A stretch of 64,000 nucleotides of DNA. It comes from Diplosphaera chodatii. Lineage: Eukaryota; Chlorophyta; Trebouxiophyceae; Prasiolales; Stichococcaceae. Positions 1-12,797 of the stretch are shown here, one piece after another (the stretch's first letter is position 1; each line of letters begins with the position of its first letter). The stretch covers positions 1,240,001 through 1,304,000 of the forward strand of contig JAALGY010000028.1 of NCBI GenBank assembly GCA_032358165.1, read 5' to 3'. Both the position numbers and the translations under genes were made by a program. Below the pieces are notes generated by a model. It made no database searches and was not told where the DNA came from. It saw only the letters and a program-made list of their open reading frames with translations.

Positions 1-13
1 GGATGATGGAGCT

Positions 14-574
14 TCACTGAGCGACAGCGCTGCAGCACAGTGGCATGACGCTCTGTGCTCTGTACCTCTCTGTGGGCGCGCCTGCAGGTGTTTCCTGCTC
101 CTCCTACAGACCAACGAAGGGGACCCAATACAGTTAGGCCCTCGGTATGTGTGTTCGGACACGTTCTTGACAGGCCATGAGAAAAATGGTGACTGTGCCT
201 GAAATGCAGCAGGGTGTTACCTCTTCATCGGAGTACTCATCGCCTGCCACGGCCTGCGCGAGCGAGGCGAACATATGGACCCACTTACACGCTCTGACGT
301 ACTCAGGGATAGCGGCTGGGCTGCCGAAGCTCTTGATTACATGCGAGGGTTGACACTCTGCACGAAGTCTGGGCAGCGCACGGCCAGCAGCCAGAACCCA
401 GGAAGCTGAGGATCGAGGGCGCTTGAAGCGGATAGGTGTCGCAGCGCCAATGCAGGAGGCGTGTGAGCGTCTGCGCAAGGAGCGACAGAGCGAAACAGGA
501 CTGAGCATGTGCGAAAGCCCCAATGCGGTATCATTAGCTACCCTCGTGCCCTGACTGACCGAACAGGCGAACAC
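14..574 (-). CDS. possible small two-exon gene, function unknown
   Basis: This is a weak model. Exon 221-574 starts at an ATG and ends in an acidic stretch (GDEYSDEE) before a GTAACA donor. A CTGTAG acceptor then opens exon 14-103, which reads in phase to a TGA. The predicted 147-aa product has a basic, Arg/Ser/Ala-rich N-terminus (LCRSLRRRSHASC) that could be an organelle-targeting peptide. I recognise no domain. It lies in tandem downstream of the PDCD2 gene and runs close to the window edge. The alternative is that this is only 3' flanking sequence or part of a gene whose other exons I missed. Confidence 0.25.
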
Positions 575-763
575 AGACGGGCTGTGGTGCGGTCAATTGA
601 TTGGGATCGGGACCTGGAGTGCATTAGGCAAGGAGCGGAACCTCGATTGTGACCACAAGCCATAGTTATGATGATGCCCGGACAGCGGGCACATCCTGCA
701 TGATGTGCCCTGCAGGGCTGCTGTTGCCACCCCCCTGCTGGAGTCTACACTTTCACTTTCGCA

Positions 764-2706
764 TTACGCGGTGGGCTGCACCCATGCAAACTCCTCCAGG
801 TAGCCGGGCTGCGGCAGCCGACAGTTGGCGCTGCAGGTGTATACCGCAATAGCTCCCCAGTCCGGCGCATCTGGCGCGTCTGCTTGAATGTCTAGATGGT
901 TAAGCAGCTGCGGCAGCACCTGCAAGCAGTGTGTACTCAGGCTGTAATCTCGTCGTGCAACAGTTCGGTTTTACAGACGTGCACCAGCGTACGCTGACAA
1001 TACATGCCTGGAATTCGAACTGCCGCGGCGCGCCACAGTTGTCGCACTCTGGGATGTCTGCCGCGCTGGGTATACCTTGGGTGCTGGGCCACAGCGGCAC
1101 CGCCGCAGGGTCGTGGCAATACCGCAACACCTGCATGGTGGCGCCACACTTGTCCCGCTGCATGCCCTTCCTGGCAGCCCACCCTGGGCACAAATTCATA
1201 CTTGCTTGCAAACGCACACAGACTACGTCTCCAGCAAGCACCTGGTCCGGTGCGCTGGCGACGGCGGCGGCGAAGCTGGCAAAGTGGCGCGCGTCCGGCG
1301 TGGCGTTGCGCTCCACCGCCGACAGCACCTCCGCCGGCAGCTCCTCCGCCGTCAGCGCGCCCTCCGCAGCCTGCCGGGCCGTGTACTCCTGCAGCAGCCT
1401 GCACAGTGGGGAAGGCGGAAGGTTCATTATGCTGAGGCTTGCACATCGTTGCCCACACAGCCGAACAAGCTGATTTTGTTCACCTATACCACACGGTCGA
1501 ATCGCCATGCTTGTGCTATTATGTATCTGCGCAAAAGCTGTATCACTGCACCTCTGGGTCTGGGCGTCATTGTCAGGGTCATCAGCAGCACTGTCCTCCG
1601 GCTCGACATCGACCCTCCACTCTGGGAACAGCCGCACATCTGGCAGCGCTACACTCAAAGATTACAGTGTCAGAGCATGCTATGCGGCGCATGACAAGGA
1701 GTGCCTGTGCTGGATGCCATGCCGCTCACTGTGCTCACCAACTGGATCTTTGCGGGCGGCAACGGCTGCCTCATACTCTGCAACATGCCACCGATCCACA
1801 GCTGGCAGTGCTGCATCTGTATCCTGCGGTGCAGGGGTCAAATTGTCAGGAATTTTCTACAGCCAGGGATCCAAATGCAGTGCATCGCAGTGAGGTGTGT
1901 GACATGGGAGGGGACGACCTTTAGAGGTGGCGGACCCCTGTCAGACTTCGCTGGAGGATCGGAGCTGTAGAAGTCATTGGTGCGCCCGAGCTGGCTCCTG
2001 AACACTCTGACAGCCCCTGGCTGGTCCAGCCGATCCCCCTGCAGACCATGATGGGGCCAATTAGCACGACGCCAATTGTTCTGACTGCAGATCACCTTGT
2101 CACACATGTCAACAAAATTGATCAGTGCTGGAAGTTACTTCTCACCTGCGGTGATACGAAAAGGAAGATGGCCCTGTGGAAGGCAGCAGGGTCCTGATCA
2201 AAGGCAGGCGGCGTTGCATACACCTGCAGCAGCACTGCATCTTCAAGGGCACCGACGGCCACACGGCTATGCGTCAGAGCACGCTGCACTCAGGACGACG
2301 TGCAGAACCGACCTGCAGCAAGAAGTCCAGCGGCTTCCCGGTGGCTTTGCACACCAACTGATCCGTCGTTGGGATGTGCACGGGGTCTAGCCAAGCCTGC
2401 GGATGGAGCATGTGCCATCTCTGTCAACACCTCGAGACGTCCTGATCGAGGTGCAATGTGCACTCGGTCATGTACGGCGCATGAGCACACCGGACGGCCT
2501 CCGACTTTGCTGGGGAAGCGGTGCCGCAGCAGGGCCGCCGGATTCGCCTCCTCGATGAACCCCAGCAGCCACTGCAGAGGTGCCCAACATCGAGTCGATT
2601 TCGAATGCTCAATGCACGCTTCTCATGCTATGGCGCCGCGCCAGGTACCCAGCAGAGGTTGCAAACACACCTGCACCTCCCCAGCGTCCGACTCCGCATC
2701 TGACAT
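764..2706 (-). CDS. PDCD2: PDCD2/TSR4-family protein (40S subunit assembly chaperone)
   Basis: Proteins of this family escort the ribosomal protein uS5 (Rps2) into the pre-40S particle. The ten exons are 2671-2706, 2491-2571, 2313-2396, 2146-2223, 1919-2038, 1739-1823, 1552-1639, 1242-1398, 1008-1130 and 764-919. All phases agree and give 335 aa. The N-terminal half has the family signature FPSKVGGRPAWLDP split over exons 2-3, then FHRAIFLFVSP and RVFRSQLGRTNDFY. The C-terminal PDCD2_C domain has VLRYCHDPAAVPLW, CDNCGAPRQFEFQ, VLPQLLNHL and YTCSANC. The central region has no MYND Cys cluster, so it resembles PDCD2L/Tsr4 more than MYND-bearing PDCD2. The start MSDAESDAGE opens the gene facing SEC5 across a 541-bp shared upstream region. 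The last intron begins with GC instead of GT. Confidence 0.93.
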
Positions 2707-3247
2707 TCTACTCGTGACACGTTGCCAGGCACAGAATCCGCAGCATGACCTGCACCTGCTTACACAGCTAGCCTGTGAATGTGTTGTGCATACAGACAAC
2801 ACAACATGTCAGCAATTTGTCTCACTGCATGGATCTGCCCCAGGATGTTGGGTGCGCTTAGTCATGCTGGACCAGGCCGTACAGATGCTGGGTCAGGACT
2901 TGAATGCTGTCCTGTGTGAAAAAGCTGAGTTGTCGCTCATGCAGTGACTACTTCAGGTTGCGTACAACAGGCAGGCATTGCACTGAAGCATCTAATTTTT
3001 AATGCTGCCGTGGTGAACAGTGCGAACCTGTTTAAAAGCCTTGATTTACAGCACGTACACCGACTGGAACCGTCGCGTATCTTCTCGTATCCTGGTGATC
3101 GCTACTGTGCGGTGACAAGGGATTTGGTTCAAGCGCGTTGAAGTCGAGGCCAGGCACTGGTGTGCGTTACATAGCGCATGCCGCCATGCCTGCTAGAACC
3201 ATGACCACCCTGCGCGCTGGAAGCTGAAGGCAGAAGAACTAAATAAT
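2707..3247. promoter_or_regulatory. divergent intergenic region, PDCD2 / SEC5
   Basis: These 541 bp separate two ATGs that point away from each other, so both promoters must lie here. The sequence is TG/CA-rich like the introns. I see no convincing TATA box, repeat or extra exon. Confidence 0.5.
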
Positions 3248-6200
3248 ATGGCTCGACCGCTCCCAGCCTCTGGAAGTGGAAGCATCGGCGCACTGGCGCG
3301 CGGCGTCGCGTTTGCCGATGGCGCCAATGTTGACACCCTGCGCTACATGGAGGATCCTTCGGAAGACTCCTTCCAGGTGTGTCGATCCGCAGCGCCAACG
3401 TCGAGCCGCTGTGCTCGTGTCAGTCTGCAGTGCTCTGCAGTGTCTCACACACAACTTGAGGTGGTCTCTGGACGCTCATATCTGACATGATCTTATGCGT
3501 GTGGCAGACTGGCAGCAGTTCCGAGCGGCGCGGCCGGCAGACGGAGGGCCCAGCCACCTGGGCCGAGGTGGACACGGAGGAGATCGAGCGCGTCGCGGTG
3601 GGCATCGCCCGCAACGCCATGCCCAGCAACGCTGAAAACACGGAGCTCGCCAGCCGGCTTGAGGCGCAGGTAGGGCTGCAGACACTATATACTAGTGTGC
3701 TTATACTCAGCACTGGGAGTGTGAACTGCTCTGTGACTCCGCCAAACTTCTGGCAATGCAGGCTGCAGCGCTGGAGGCAGATAACACCGACATTCTGGGC
3801 CTTGGTCACATTGACACACAGAGCCTCGCCCTGGTGCGGTCCTGCCACTGTTGTTGGACTGGAGCCCGTTAGGTCATGCTGGCTCTGCATGTCTGACCAC
3901 CCACCCATGCTGTGTTCTTGGCTGCAGACCCGAAATGAGTTGGCTGCCAGTCAGGGGCGCTCAGTCTCGCGCGCCAGTGTGGTTGGGGTGAGCGCTGTGC
4001 AATCCTGCAGGGTGTTTGCCACCGTGATGTGCTCATGATCCGCGTGGGCCGCTGCGCAAATGTACCCGACCGTTCGGTCGCTGGCCCCGCAGGGGATGAA
4101 GCCAAACCTGGCCAGGCGCAGCGTGCACCCCGGCGGCCCGGGGGGCCTGCGGCGGCAGCCCGCCCTCGCCGTCACCTCGCAGCGCGGCGAGCAGGGGCAC
4201 CCCAGCAAATCGGCACTGCACGCGCTGCGCCACAAGGTCTGCTGGTTGGTTTTAGGTCGACAGCAACCTGTCAGCGTTGCAGACTAGGATCCTGCACAAG
4301 TCTGCGGGTGGGACCTGTCTTGTCCAAAGCAGTGGGTGTAACTCTGCTCGTGAATGGCGTGCAGGTGCTGCCAAGCAGCGAGGAGTTCAATCCCAGTGCC
4401 TACCTGGGTTACATCCATGCAGTGAGTCGGAAAGCGACGCTGTGCTCTGGCTTGACCAACTGCCAGCTGCCTGTGGCTGACATTCTCGTGGACGCTGATG
4501 TGCCCTACAGTGTTTGCCTCGTGACCACCTCACCGCTTCATGTCCGATTGCAGGACACACCCGTTGACGAGCTGCAAATGGGCAGACTCAACCTGAAGAA
4601 GGACCTGTCAGAGCGTACTGGACAGCTCAAGTCCTTGGTATGCGGCAGTTGCTTCATACGTGTGCCAACAGTGCAGAAATGCTGGTGCAGGGCAAGCGGC
4701 CGGTATGAGGTTGCTTTAAGCGTGGTGCCTTCTCTTGCAGGTTAAAGAGAACTTCGATCGCTTCATCAGTTGTAAGAACACAATCGACGACATTCATGTC
4801 CGCCTGCGCCGCACCGAGGTTGAGGCCAGCAGCACCGCCGCAGTCATGCAGGTCCGTGACCGCTCACCACAGTCCGCAGCCAATGTTGCAACCCTGCGTG
4901 GTCCTGTGTCGTAAAACCTGTAGAATTCCCAGCCGATGTGCACACAGACTTACGTGCTCCTCGGCGCAGGCTGTGGCGGAGGCACATGGGGCGGCGACCG
5001 CTGTGTTCGGGGGCATGCTGGACCGGCAGGCGCAGGTGGACCGCATCAAGGGCGTGCTCGCGATGCTGAAGCGCTACGAGAGCCTCTTTCGGCTGCCCAC
5101 CCGCATCAGGCGCGGCTCGCCGCAGCAGATATTCCTATACAACCACACTCACCCTGTGGCAGCAGCACTGCCTGGTCGCACACTTTGGCATGCTGACAAA
5201 TTCTTTGCCTATTGCCTGACCCAAGTGGCACTGCCAAGTGCGACCAGTATGCGCAATGAGTGCACCGCGCGCCTGGCAGGGCCGCGACGGAGCGGGGCGA
5301 CTTTAAGAGCGTGGTGGTGGAGCACCGCAAGGCCCGCGCCCTGACCGCCACCCTGGCGCAGTCGTCCCCCATTTGGCAGCACCTGTTCCTGGAGGTGGAC
5401 AGGGTGCGCCCCTGCGGTGTCCGAGTAGGAACTGCTGCCCCCTGATTAGTCTATCCAATTAGCCTGCCACCTACAGGAGCCCAGTGGCATGGCTGGGCCA
5501 CTTTCAGAGTCAGGCTGCGCCGCCGCGGCGATCACGAGCTGCCCGGGGTGGCTGCAGGGGGTGGAGGGCATGGCGGAGCAGCTGCGGGGGGTGCTGGCCA
5601 ACCCGCGCACCACGTCCGTCGAGGCCGCCGCGCCGATGCGGCTGCTGCTGCAGCTGCAGGCCGACGGCGCCGCCACCGTGCAGCCGCTCAACCCCGTCAA
5701 GCTGTACCTGGACACGCAGGTGCGGCGGCGCGAGCCGCCCTGTGTTGCTTGTGCTGCTCAGGTCCCAACCACATAGCAAGTTCAGAACCATGCTGGCATC
5801 ATCCTGTGCAGCACGGTCAGGGTCGCTGCTTGATTTCGCTGCAGTTGCACTCTCTCGGCTTTGCCGCCAATGCGGCGGGCGACCTGAGGCTGCACGCGAC
5901 TGTTTGTGTCTCCAACACTCTGCAGGAGAAGCACCTGTTCCGCCTGATGGAGGTGTGCGCGGAGGAGTGCGCGCAGCGGCTGGACGCGTCGCGCGACGCA
6001 CCCAGCGGCGCGGTCTCCGAGGCCGGCCACGACCGCCAGCCGGACGGCAACCAGGCAAGACGCGCGACCTGCAACTCGAGCACTGGATCCGGGGTTCCAG
6101 GGCCGTCGCATGAGCGCAGCAGCAGCAGTGGCGTCCCAGGTGCTTCACGTGGCCCTGTGCACATGCCGTGCAGAGCAGCGCCAACGGCCTGCTGCACCAC

Positions 6201-9146
6201 GCCAGCGGCGCGCTCGCGGAGTCGGTGCACTCCGGCACCGTCAGCAGCAGCCGCCCGACCAGCCATGCAGACCTGCCGCCGGCAGCAGCCGCGCGCGTCG
6301 TGCTCATCAGGTGCCCCTTCGGCCGTCCTGCCTCTCTGCATGTTCGTGGGCATCGCAGGCTGGGAAGACTCTGGACGGTGGACCCAACCCGCATGGTTTG
6401 GCAGGCTGTCAACTCGGTCAAGACCACGGTCCCGCCCCATCGCAACGTCCCTCTGTGCTGACTGCGTGTCTGGTCTGGTCGCGCAGCAAGCTGGCGGCGG
6501 TCATGGTGCGGCACCTGGCGGACCTGTGGCACCTGCCGGGGGAGCACCTGGCGGGCCTGGCGGGCATTGCGCCCACCCTGGGGTCCCTGGTGGGGGACGC
6601 CACGCACGCCATCTCGGACCTGGTGTCCGCCCTGCTGGACACCTTCAGGCGTGCGCCGCACCCACAGTCAGCAGAGCCAACATGATGTGCCACACAGCGC
6701 TCCGGGCCGGCAGTGCAAGGAGGCAGCCCCCAGTGCTGAGGTGCGGTTGTGATGCAGTTCGGCAGCTCTCAAACCTCTGTGAGGTGCTGAGGCCCGCGGC
6801 ATCGTCCTCATGCGCAGCACGCATGTGGAGGGCGCGCTGGAGGCTCTGGCACAGGAGCCGGGTGCTGCCAGCGCCAAGGCGCTGGGGGCCGCGGTGCACG
6901 AGCTGGGCCTCGGCTGCCTCGCGCTCAAGGAGGCGAGTCGCGCAGTAGCATGCGCCGTGACAGCGTGCTGTGGCTGCAACCTTGCTTGTTGCACTGGCGC
7001 CGGCGGGTTTGCTCATGTTGCAATGTGGTTGGAGCAGCGAGTCGAATGCTGTACACAGGAGAACGGGCCGCCGGTGGCAATCGCCGGCATGCAGCGGCTG
7101 CTGGAGGCGGCCAGCCTGGGCGCCACCGCCCGGGCAGGCGCGGCTCTCGCCGCCGACGCCACGGGCCTGGCGGACGTCGAGGACTGGGACGCCCCGCCCC
7201 CCGCCCTCAAAGACGGTGCGCACCAAGGGTCATGAACCCTCAACCAACCCTCTTGCACTTCGGACTATCCCCAGTCACCCGCCCTCATCAGGTCACCAGT
7301 AGCAGTCCTCTGTGTCTGGCGGCGGATGCACACAGGCGGTATCATTCATAGCCATGCATTTGCAGGCATGCACGGGTCGAGGGTGCCGGCGCTGCTGGAG
7401 CAGGCGGTGGTGCGCAGCCTGGAAGCCCTGCAGCGGGTGGCGGCAGAGGGCACCCGCGCGGGCGTCAACACTGCCGCGGTGTGTGCGCCGCCGCTGCGCC
7501 AGGCCTTCTTCGAGGCATTCACCAGCTTTGCCGTCGCGATGGACAAGGTATGATGCATCTATTATGTGAGGACTTAGATGCCTGCCGCGCAGCAATGCAC
7601 TCCTCAGCCTTTGCTTTATAGGCAAGCTGGTGGGGCCATGCAATGTGCCGTGCATACCTGCGCACCTCTTGACAACACGGGGAGGCCTCTAAAGCTGCTG
7701 CCTTGCAAAGTGCAGGTATCAGCGGGCGTGCTGCAGAGCGTGAAAGACAGCGGCACTTCGCCAGACCGCAAGCTGCTCTTGCTGCTGTCAAACTGCGCGC
7801 ATGTGCGGACCGCCCTGGTGCCCGCGCTGTCAGAGGTGCGGCTGTCACGCACACTGCCCTCCAAAGCCTCCTCTTTGCGCTTTCACAACGTGCAAGCAGA
7901 CATTCGACGGCAACTCTGTGTCTGTGTGCTGCAGCGCTTTGACGACCTGCTGACAGCAGACAGCGCAGCGGGGAAGGCAGCCGCTCAGGAGCTGAGCGCA
8001 GACTGTTGTGCGGACATCGCACAGATCGAGGCACAGCTGCTGGCAGTGTACACTGACGCCAAGGCTTCTGCTCTGGACAATGCACTAGAAGAGTGAGCTC
8101 GAGTACGCTAGTCCACATATCATACACAGAAGGTCTGGTGGGATACTACAACATTGTCCTCTGTTCTGTGCGAGGTGCGTCACTTCTGTTCTGCCAGGTA
8201 CTTCTTCGGGGATGGCACCCGGTGGGATGCCCTGCCAGCGCCGGTCGGCCTGCGCGATGCAGCACCCGAGCTGCTGGCCTCCCTTGCATCCGTGGAGGCA
8301 GAGGCGAGTCCAGCATTCCACCGCAGGACCTCTGACCATAAGACGCTTGGGCGTCACCTCAGCTTTCAAACTGAGGCAGCGTTAAGTCATGCCGCCTGTC
8401 CTCCAGACATGTGACGACGGCCATGGGTCTCTGCAGGTGCGGGGTGCAGCACCGACCGTGCGCGGCCGCGTGATCAGCGAGCTGCTGCAGCATGTGCTGG
8501 CGACGCACGCGAATGTTGTTGTGGAGCAGCTGGGCGCCCTGTCCAAGGGCTCCTCTCTACAGGTGCGCCTTGGGGCAGGCCTCATCACCACATTCATGGG
8601 TCTGCATGGCGTGCATGCCGGAAAATCAGAACCGAGATCGTCATGCCTCACTGCCCACTGCTGGCTGGTTCAACAACATTGCCGCGTGTCCATGCCCACT
8701 GCAGCTGCTGCTGGAGCTGGCGTTCTACAAGGAGTCCCTGGAGACATTTCTGCAGCCCCCCATCACCACGATGTTCGCCACCTCGGAGGACATCCTGGCG
8801 GCTCGCTTCCAGAAGGGCATCATTGCAGGCGGTCCTGTAGGTGAGGTCCTGCATGCGCCTTCCTAAGCAGCAGATGCATGGGCCGCTCAGGCAGTGCCAC
8901 AATGGCTGGTCTACCCAGTGCGTGCATATCCATGCACACTGCCTCCATCGCCGAGACATGAGGGCAATCAGCACATAATATCTTGAGATCGCATGTGTGG
9001 TTTGATCAGGTGTGGCTGCGCTGTCAGAGTGGGTGGACCTCAAGGCAGCAGAGGAGGATGTGCACACAGCACTGGAGGAGGCAGTGGAAGAACACCTAAC
9101 AGTGATCCGGAAAGAGATGCGCCTGCTGATGCAGTGCTTCCTCTGA
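3248..9146 (+). CDS. SEC5: exocyst complex subunit SEC5 (EXOC2)
   Basis: SEC5 is a rod-shaped subunit of the exocyst, which tethers secretory vesicles to the plasma membrane. Twenty-three phase-consistent exons give about 996 aa: 3248-3376, 3508-3669, 3762-3833, 3928-3987, 4093-4236, 4365-4421, 4554-4637, 4741-4851, 4970-5109, 5280-5403, 5477-5719, 5926-6054, 6174-6310, 6487-6648, 6818-6932, 7059-7215, 7366-7547, 7716-7835, 7935-8092, 8198-8303, 8437-8562, 8705-8840 and 9010-9146. Plant-like SEC5 landmarks occur in order: ILGLGHIDTQSL, LGYIHADTPVDELQ, ENFDRFISCKNTIDDIH, the helical QAQVDRIKGVLAMLKRYESL, then KLLLLLSN, EEYFFGDGTRW and LLLELAFYKESLETF. Length fits plant SEC5, and the animal-type N-terminal TIG domain is not seen. 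Five introns use GC donors (after 5109, 6054, 6648, 6932 and 8303). The acceptor of exon 11 is the least certain join. Confidence 0.95.
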
Positions 9147-9443
9147 TTGTCTCCCAGCTCGGCAGCATTATTGGTATGTAGAGCTCAGAGCTACGTTTTG
9201 GCACCATCTCGTGTCAGCTGAAGACGATTTGTATACGAGGCAGCATCGTGACTGTTGACAAGTGTGCTGCCGTGATGATGCCGCAGTATACCGTAACAGG
9301 CAGCCTGGCGTGCGTGAGGCTGCTCATGGACGTAGTCAATTGGCATCGTATCCACCCTGAACTTGCTGCCACGACGCCACAATAAACCACAAACGTAGCT
9401 GATAAACTCCCTGCCAAACTGCTATGACTGAAAGCGTTCGACA

Positions 9444-12347
9444 CTACCGCTGCTGCGAAGTGTGGCCCACCTCGGCCTCGATCATGTCGCGCTCGAGCGC
9501 CACCACCAGGCGGTGCAGGGACGTGGGCGTCACCCAGCCAAAGGCCGCCACAACCGTCAGCACGGCCAGGTAGTCAGGGTGGCCCGCCAGCCCGCCCTTC
9601 ACGTTCATCGTCGACGTGTACATGATGCTGCTGGCAACACCGTCCGCTGGGCTGTCTGCCCTTCCCGGCAGTTCTGCAACAGCAGGGTTTCCCTGTGCTG
9701 CTGCATCAGGCATCGTCTCGTCTTCATGCGGAGCCTCGGCTGTTGGCTGAGGCGTTGCAGGCGAGGAGCGGCTGTCCGCAGCGTCTGCTGTGGGTGCACT
9801 GCCGCCGAGACGGCTGCGCTGCACAGGGGGTAGCTGCTGCGCCACAGGTTGCTGCGGCTGGGTCTGGGCGTCCAGGCTCGCCTGCGGCAAAACAGAGGAG
9901 GGTTCGTCCAGTCTGTCAACCGCTTGCAGAGTGATAGAGGGCAACAGCCCGTGCAGCAGAACGACAGACCTGCAGCTCCTGAAAGTCGGGCGCCGGTGGC
10001 GCCTGCCCAAAGATGTGCTTCCGCAGGTAGTCCACATATAGGCGCTGCTCCGCTGGAGGGAGACCCAACGTCTGCAGCAACACTCCTCAACATGAAAACG
10101 CGGTTTTGCATTGATGAAACAAGCTGCGTGTTGTGGGCCCCCGTGCTGGCATTCGGCAGTGCTGAAAGCGAGCCAAGGTGCCGCTGTCACACCTCACCTG
10201 CTCGACAGAAAGGGGGAACTGGCAGGGGTCGGCAATGCGCTTGTACACTGTTGCCGCCCATGTCTGCCAGTCGGGGGCCGCCGGCAGCAGTGATGTGGCG
10301 TGCACAGCTGGTCGGTGTTGCTGCCCATCCATGCCATACAGCAGTTTCAGCGCCACCACCTGCCCACAGGAGGCCTGGCTATCTGAGGCTTGCTGGTCGC
10401 AACAGCATGTAGGAGCAGACCAACAGGGCATGTAGGATGTGACACACCAGTTCCACTGGCTATCCAAGAAAGAATAGGCATCCAGGTGGTCACCACAGTA
10501 GATCAGAGATAGCCCACCAGCGGCGCAAGGCTGTGGGCGTATGGCGCGGCGCTGGGCATCCGTGACAGGCGGCAGCTGGCATCACCCTCGCGCAGCAGGC
10601 TCCAGAGCTCCTCAGCAGCAAGCCCCACCGCCTGCATCACAAGCAACTCAGCCCTTGCACTCACGGTAAAATCACCTGGCATGCAGTCTGCAGGCAGTCA
10701 CAAACTTGTGGCCTTGCCCACATGCTCAGCAAACGCTGCAGCTGCGCCATCACACATACCTCAGGGAGGTCCAAGATATGAGCGGCGCGCTGCAGCTGTG
10801 CAGGCACATTGAGAGGCGGCAGCTGGAGCCGCAGCTGCGCAGCTACAGCCGCCGCAGCCATCTCAATCCCGTGAGCATTTGGCACACCTTGAGCAGACAC
10901 ATGATACACCATGATCATCCAGCATCACTGGCGTGTGGTTCAAGGCAATCAGTCATGCTATGGCCTTTCTCCTGGCACTTCGAGCACGACCTTGTGGCTG
11001 CAGCAGCTGGAGGGGGAAGTCGACTGGTGCAGTGGCAAGCTCAGCAGAGGCGATGTGCGGCAGCTCGAGGTATGGCAAGCTGCCCGCCAGCACCCAGCGC
11101 ACAATGTCCACTGGTCCGAACGCCTCCCGCAGCAGGATCGCCGTCAGCAACAGCACCGCCAGGACTGCCTCCGGCGCCAATACCTGCACATGCAGTGTGA
11201 TGCCCTCCAGTTGCACCTGTGCCCTGACTGTCTGCATGTACTGCAGTGCACAGCTTGATGAGACCTCCGCCGGCATCCTGCAACCCTCAGCTGCTGCTCA
11301 CAGCAGCGGCAGTCTCAACAGCCGCAGATGGTGGCTCACATCCCAGATGGCATCACGCAGCAGGCGCCACAGTGGGACATGCACGTCCATAGGTGCGGCA
11401 GCCTCGTTGGCAAGCGCCGCGCCCTTGCCCTTGGCCGCAGCCTTCCGTGCGGCAATCTCGCTCAGCTTCCTGCAGCACGTTCAACATATAATGCATTGCA
11501 GGGCGAGAACACAGTTGCTGAACACCACGAACCCATAGCGCCTGCTTGGCACAGCTATGCATCATGGCAACAGCTGATGTGCAGAGAGCAAATACCCGTG
11601 GTGCCGACCAAAACGTTACCCACATTGCAAAGTCGGACTCTAACACGCCGCAGCAGCCGAGATGCGCTGTCCAAATGCGCCTTGCAATGTCATCGGCATC
11701 TGTATGCGTGCCCATGTCACTGACCAGCACCTGCACGCTCACCTGCACAACACACATGCAACCGGACTGCATCACCAACCTAAACTTGGCGATCTGGTGC
11801 TCAGCATTACGGATCTGTCATAGCAAAACAAAGTGCCAATGTTAACCGGTGGCCGGGGCAATCGGTGTGAAATAGGCATGCCTGAAGGCCCGCCTGGAGG
11901 CAGCTGAGATAGGTCTCCACAACAGCAGGTGCCTGGAAGTCTCCTGAGGTCGCGCTGGCTCGTGGCGGTGCTGCAACCGTGTTGCGCAGGCGCCGACGGA
12001 AGCGGTTGTCGTCGATTCCTGCCTGAAACTCCTGTGACTCCTCTGCAAAGTCCTGCAGTCGTACATCTGAGGCTCTCAGCACCGTGTCAACTGCGCTCCA
12101 CATGGAGGCTGCCCTTTCTCTCCCCAACCTTGGACCAGCATGCATCTGCTTTGTATATGTCTGCTGCTCCTCTGTTTTGGGCGTCATTCAATTACGTCAC
12201 ATCAAGCTGCATGCCACATCAACAGCAGAAGGAGTGCCAGCTCACCTGGCTTTGACTGCCGCACACAACGCACATCAGATGGCCGTCGTGCCACTGCATC
12301 TCTGTGCTGAAGCATATTGGGCAGATAGACTCGGCACCGCCGCCCAT
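9444..12347 (-). CDS. TAF1B: RNA polymerase I initiation factor TAF1B/RRN7-like
   Basis: This TFIIB-like factor bridges Pol I and the rDNA promoter. Exons: 12246-12347, 11882-about 12160, 11620-11742, 11302-11465, 10991-11223, 10760-10887 (possibly extending to 10676), 10518-10631, 10198-10359, 9970-10071 and 9444-9881, giving roughly 615-645 aa. Exon 1 encodes a zinc ribbon with two Cys-x2-Cys pairs (CPIC near the start, CVVCGSQSQ at its end), the RRN7/TAF1B hallmark. Later landmarks are VETYLSCLQAGLQ, then the cyclin-like core with LLREAFGPVDIVRWVL, GSLPYLEL, LQLPPLNV and VVALKLLYGMDG. The C-terminal exon is Gln/Pro-rich before a final helical segment. Uncertain points are the exon 2 acceptor, the exon 4 acceptor (read as GAAG) and whether exon 6 stops at a GTATGT donor or reads through. 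The gene diverges from RMI1. Confidence 0.85.
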
Positions 12348-12797
12348 GCTGATTGGTGGCTTGCGGGCACATCAAGCAGGCGATCACGGTATCACGGGTG
12401 CATCAGGGTGATAGAATTTCAGCATGCAGCAAGCACGACGCGTGTATCGGTTAATCCGCAGAACATTTGCATCATCATGGCGGCGGCACAGGTCATGTTG
12501 GTGTGTAGCAGGTGTATATCGACACCGATGCCTCGGCCGACGCATGCACTGGTGCCGGTCCCTTTCGCTGATGCACGTTACTGTGGATATGAGGTGAGCC
12601 CACAGCGTATATGGGAACAAGCTCGGCAGCCTGCCAGCTGCCAGCTACAAGCCCAGCACGCACAGCATGGTTCGATCAATGCAAGAAGGAGATGAGTAGC
12701 CTGCAGAATCGCATTCGCACTGCAACCGTGTCAATAAGACTGTCCCTCGTGTCGCATCCATGTCACAGCTTGATACGCAGGGCGCACGAGTCCCCAC
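12348..12797. promoter_or_regulatory. divergent intergenic region, TAF1B / RMI1
   Basis: This 450-bp region lies between two outward-facing start codons and should hold both promoters. I found no TATA box or repeat that I would call. Confidence 0.5.

Noticed and set aside
5510..6661. 383-codon minus-strand open frame, and a 466-codon plus-strand frame at 5548-6948
   Set aside because: Both cross SEC5 introns in the wrong frame and are low-complexity; SEC5 exons 11-14 explain the region.
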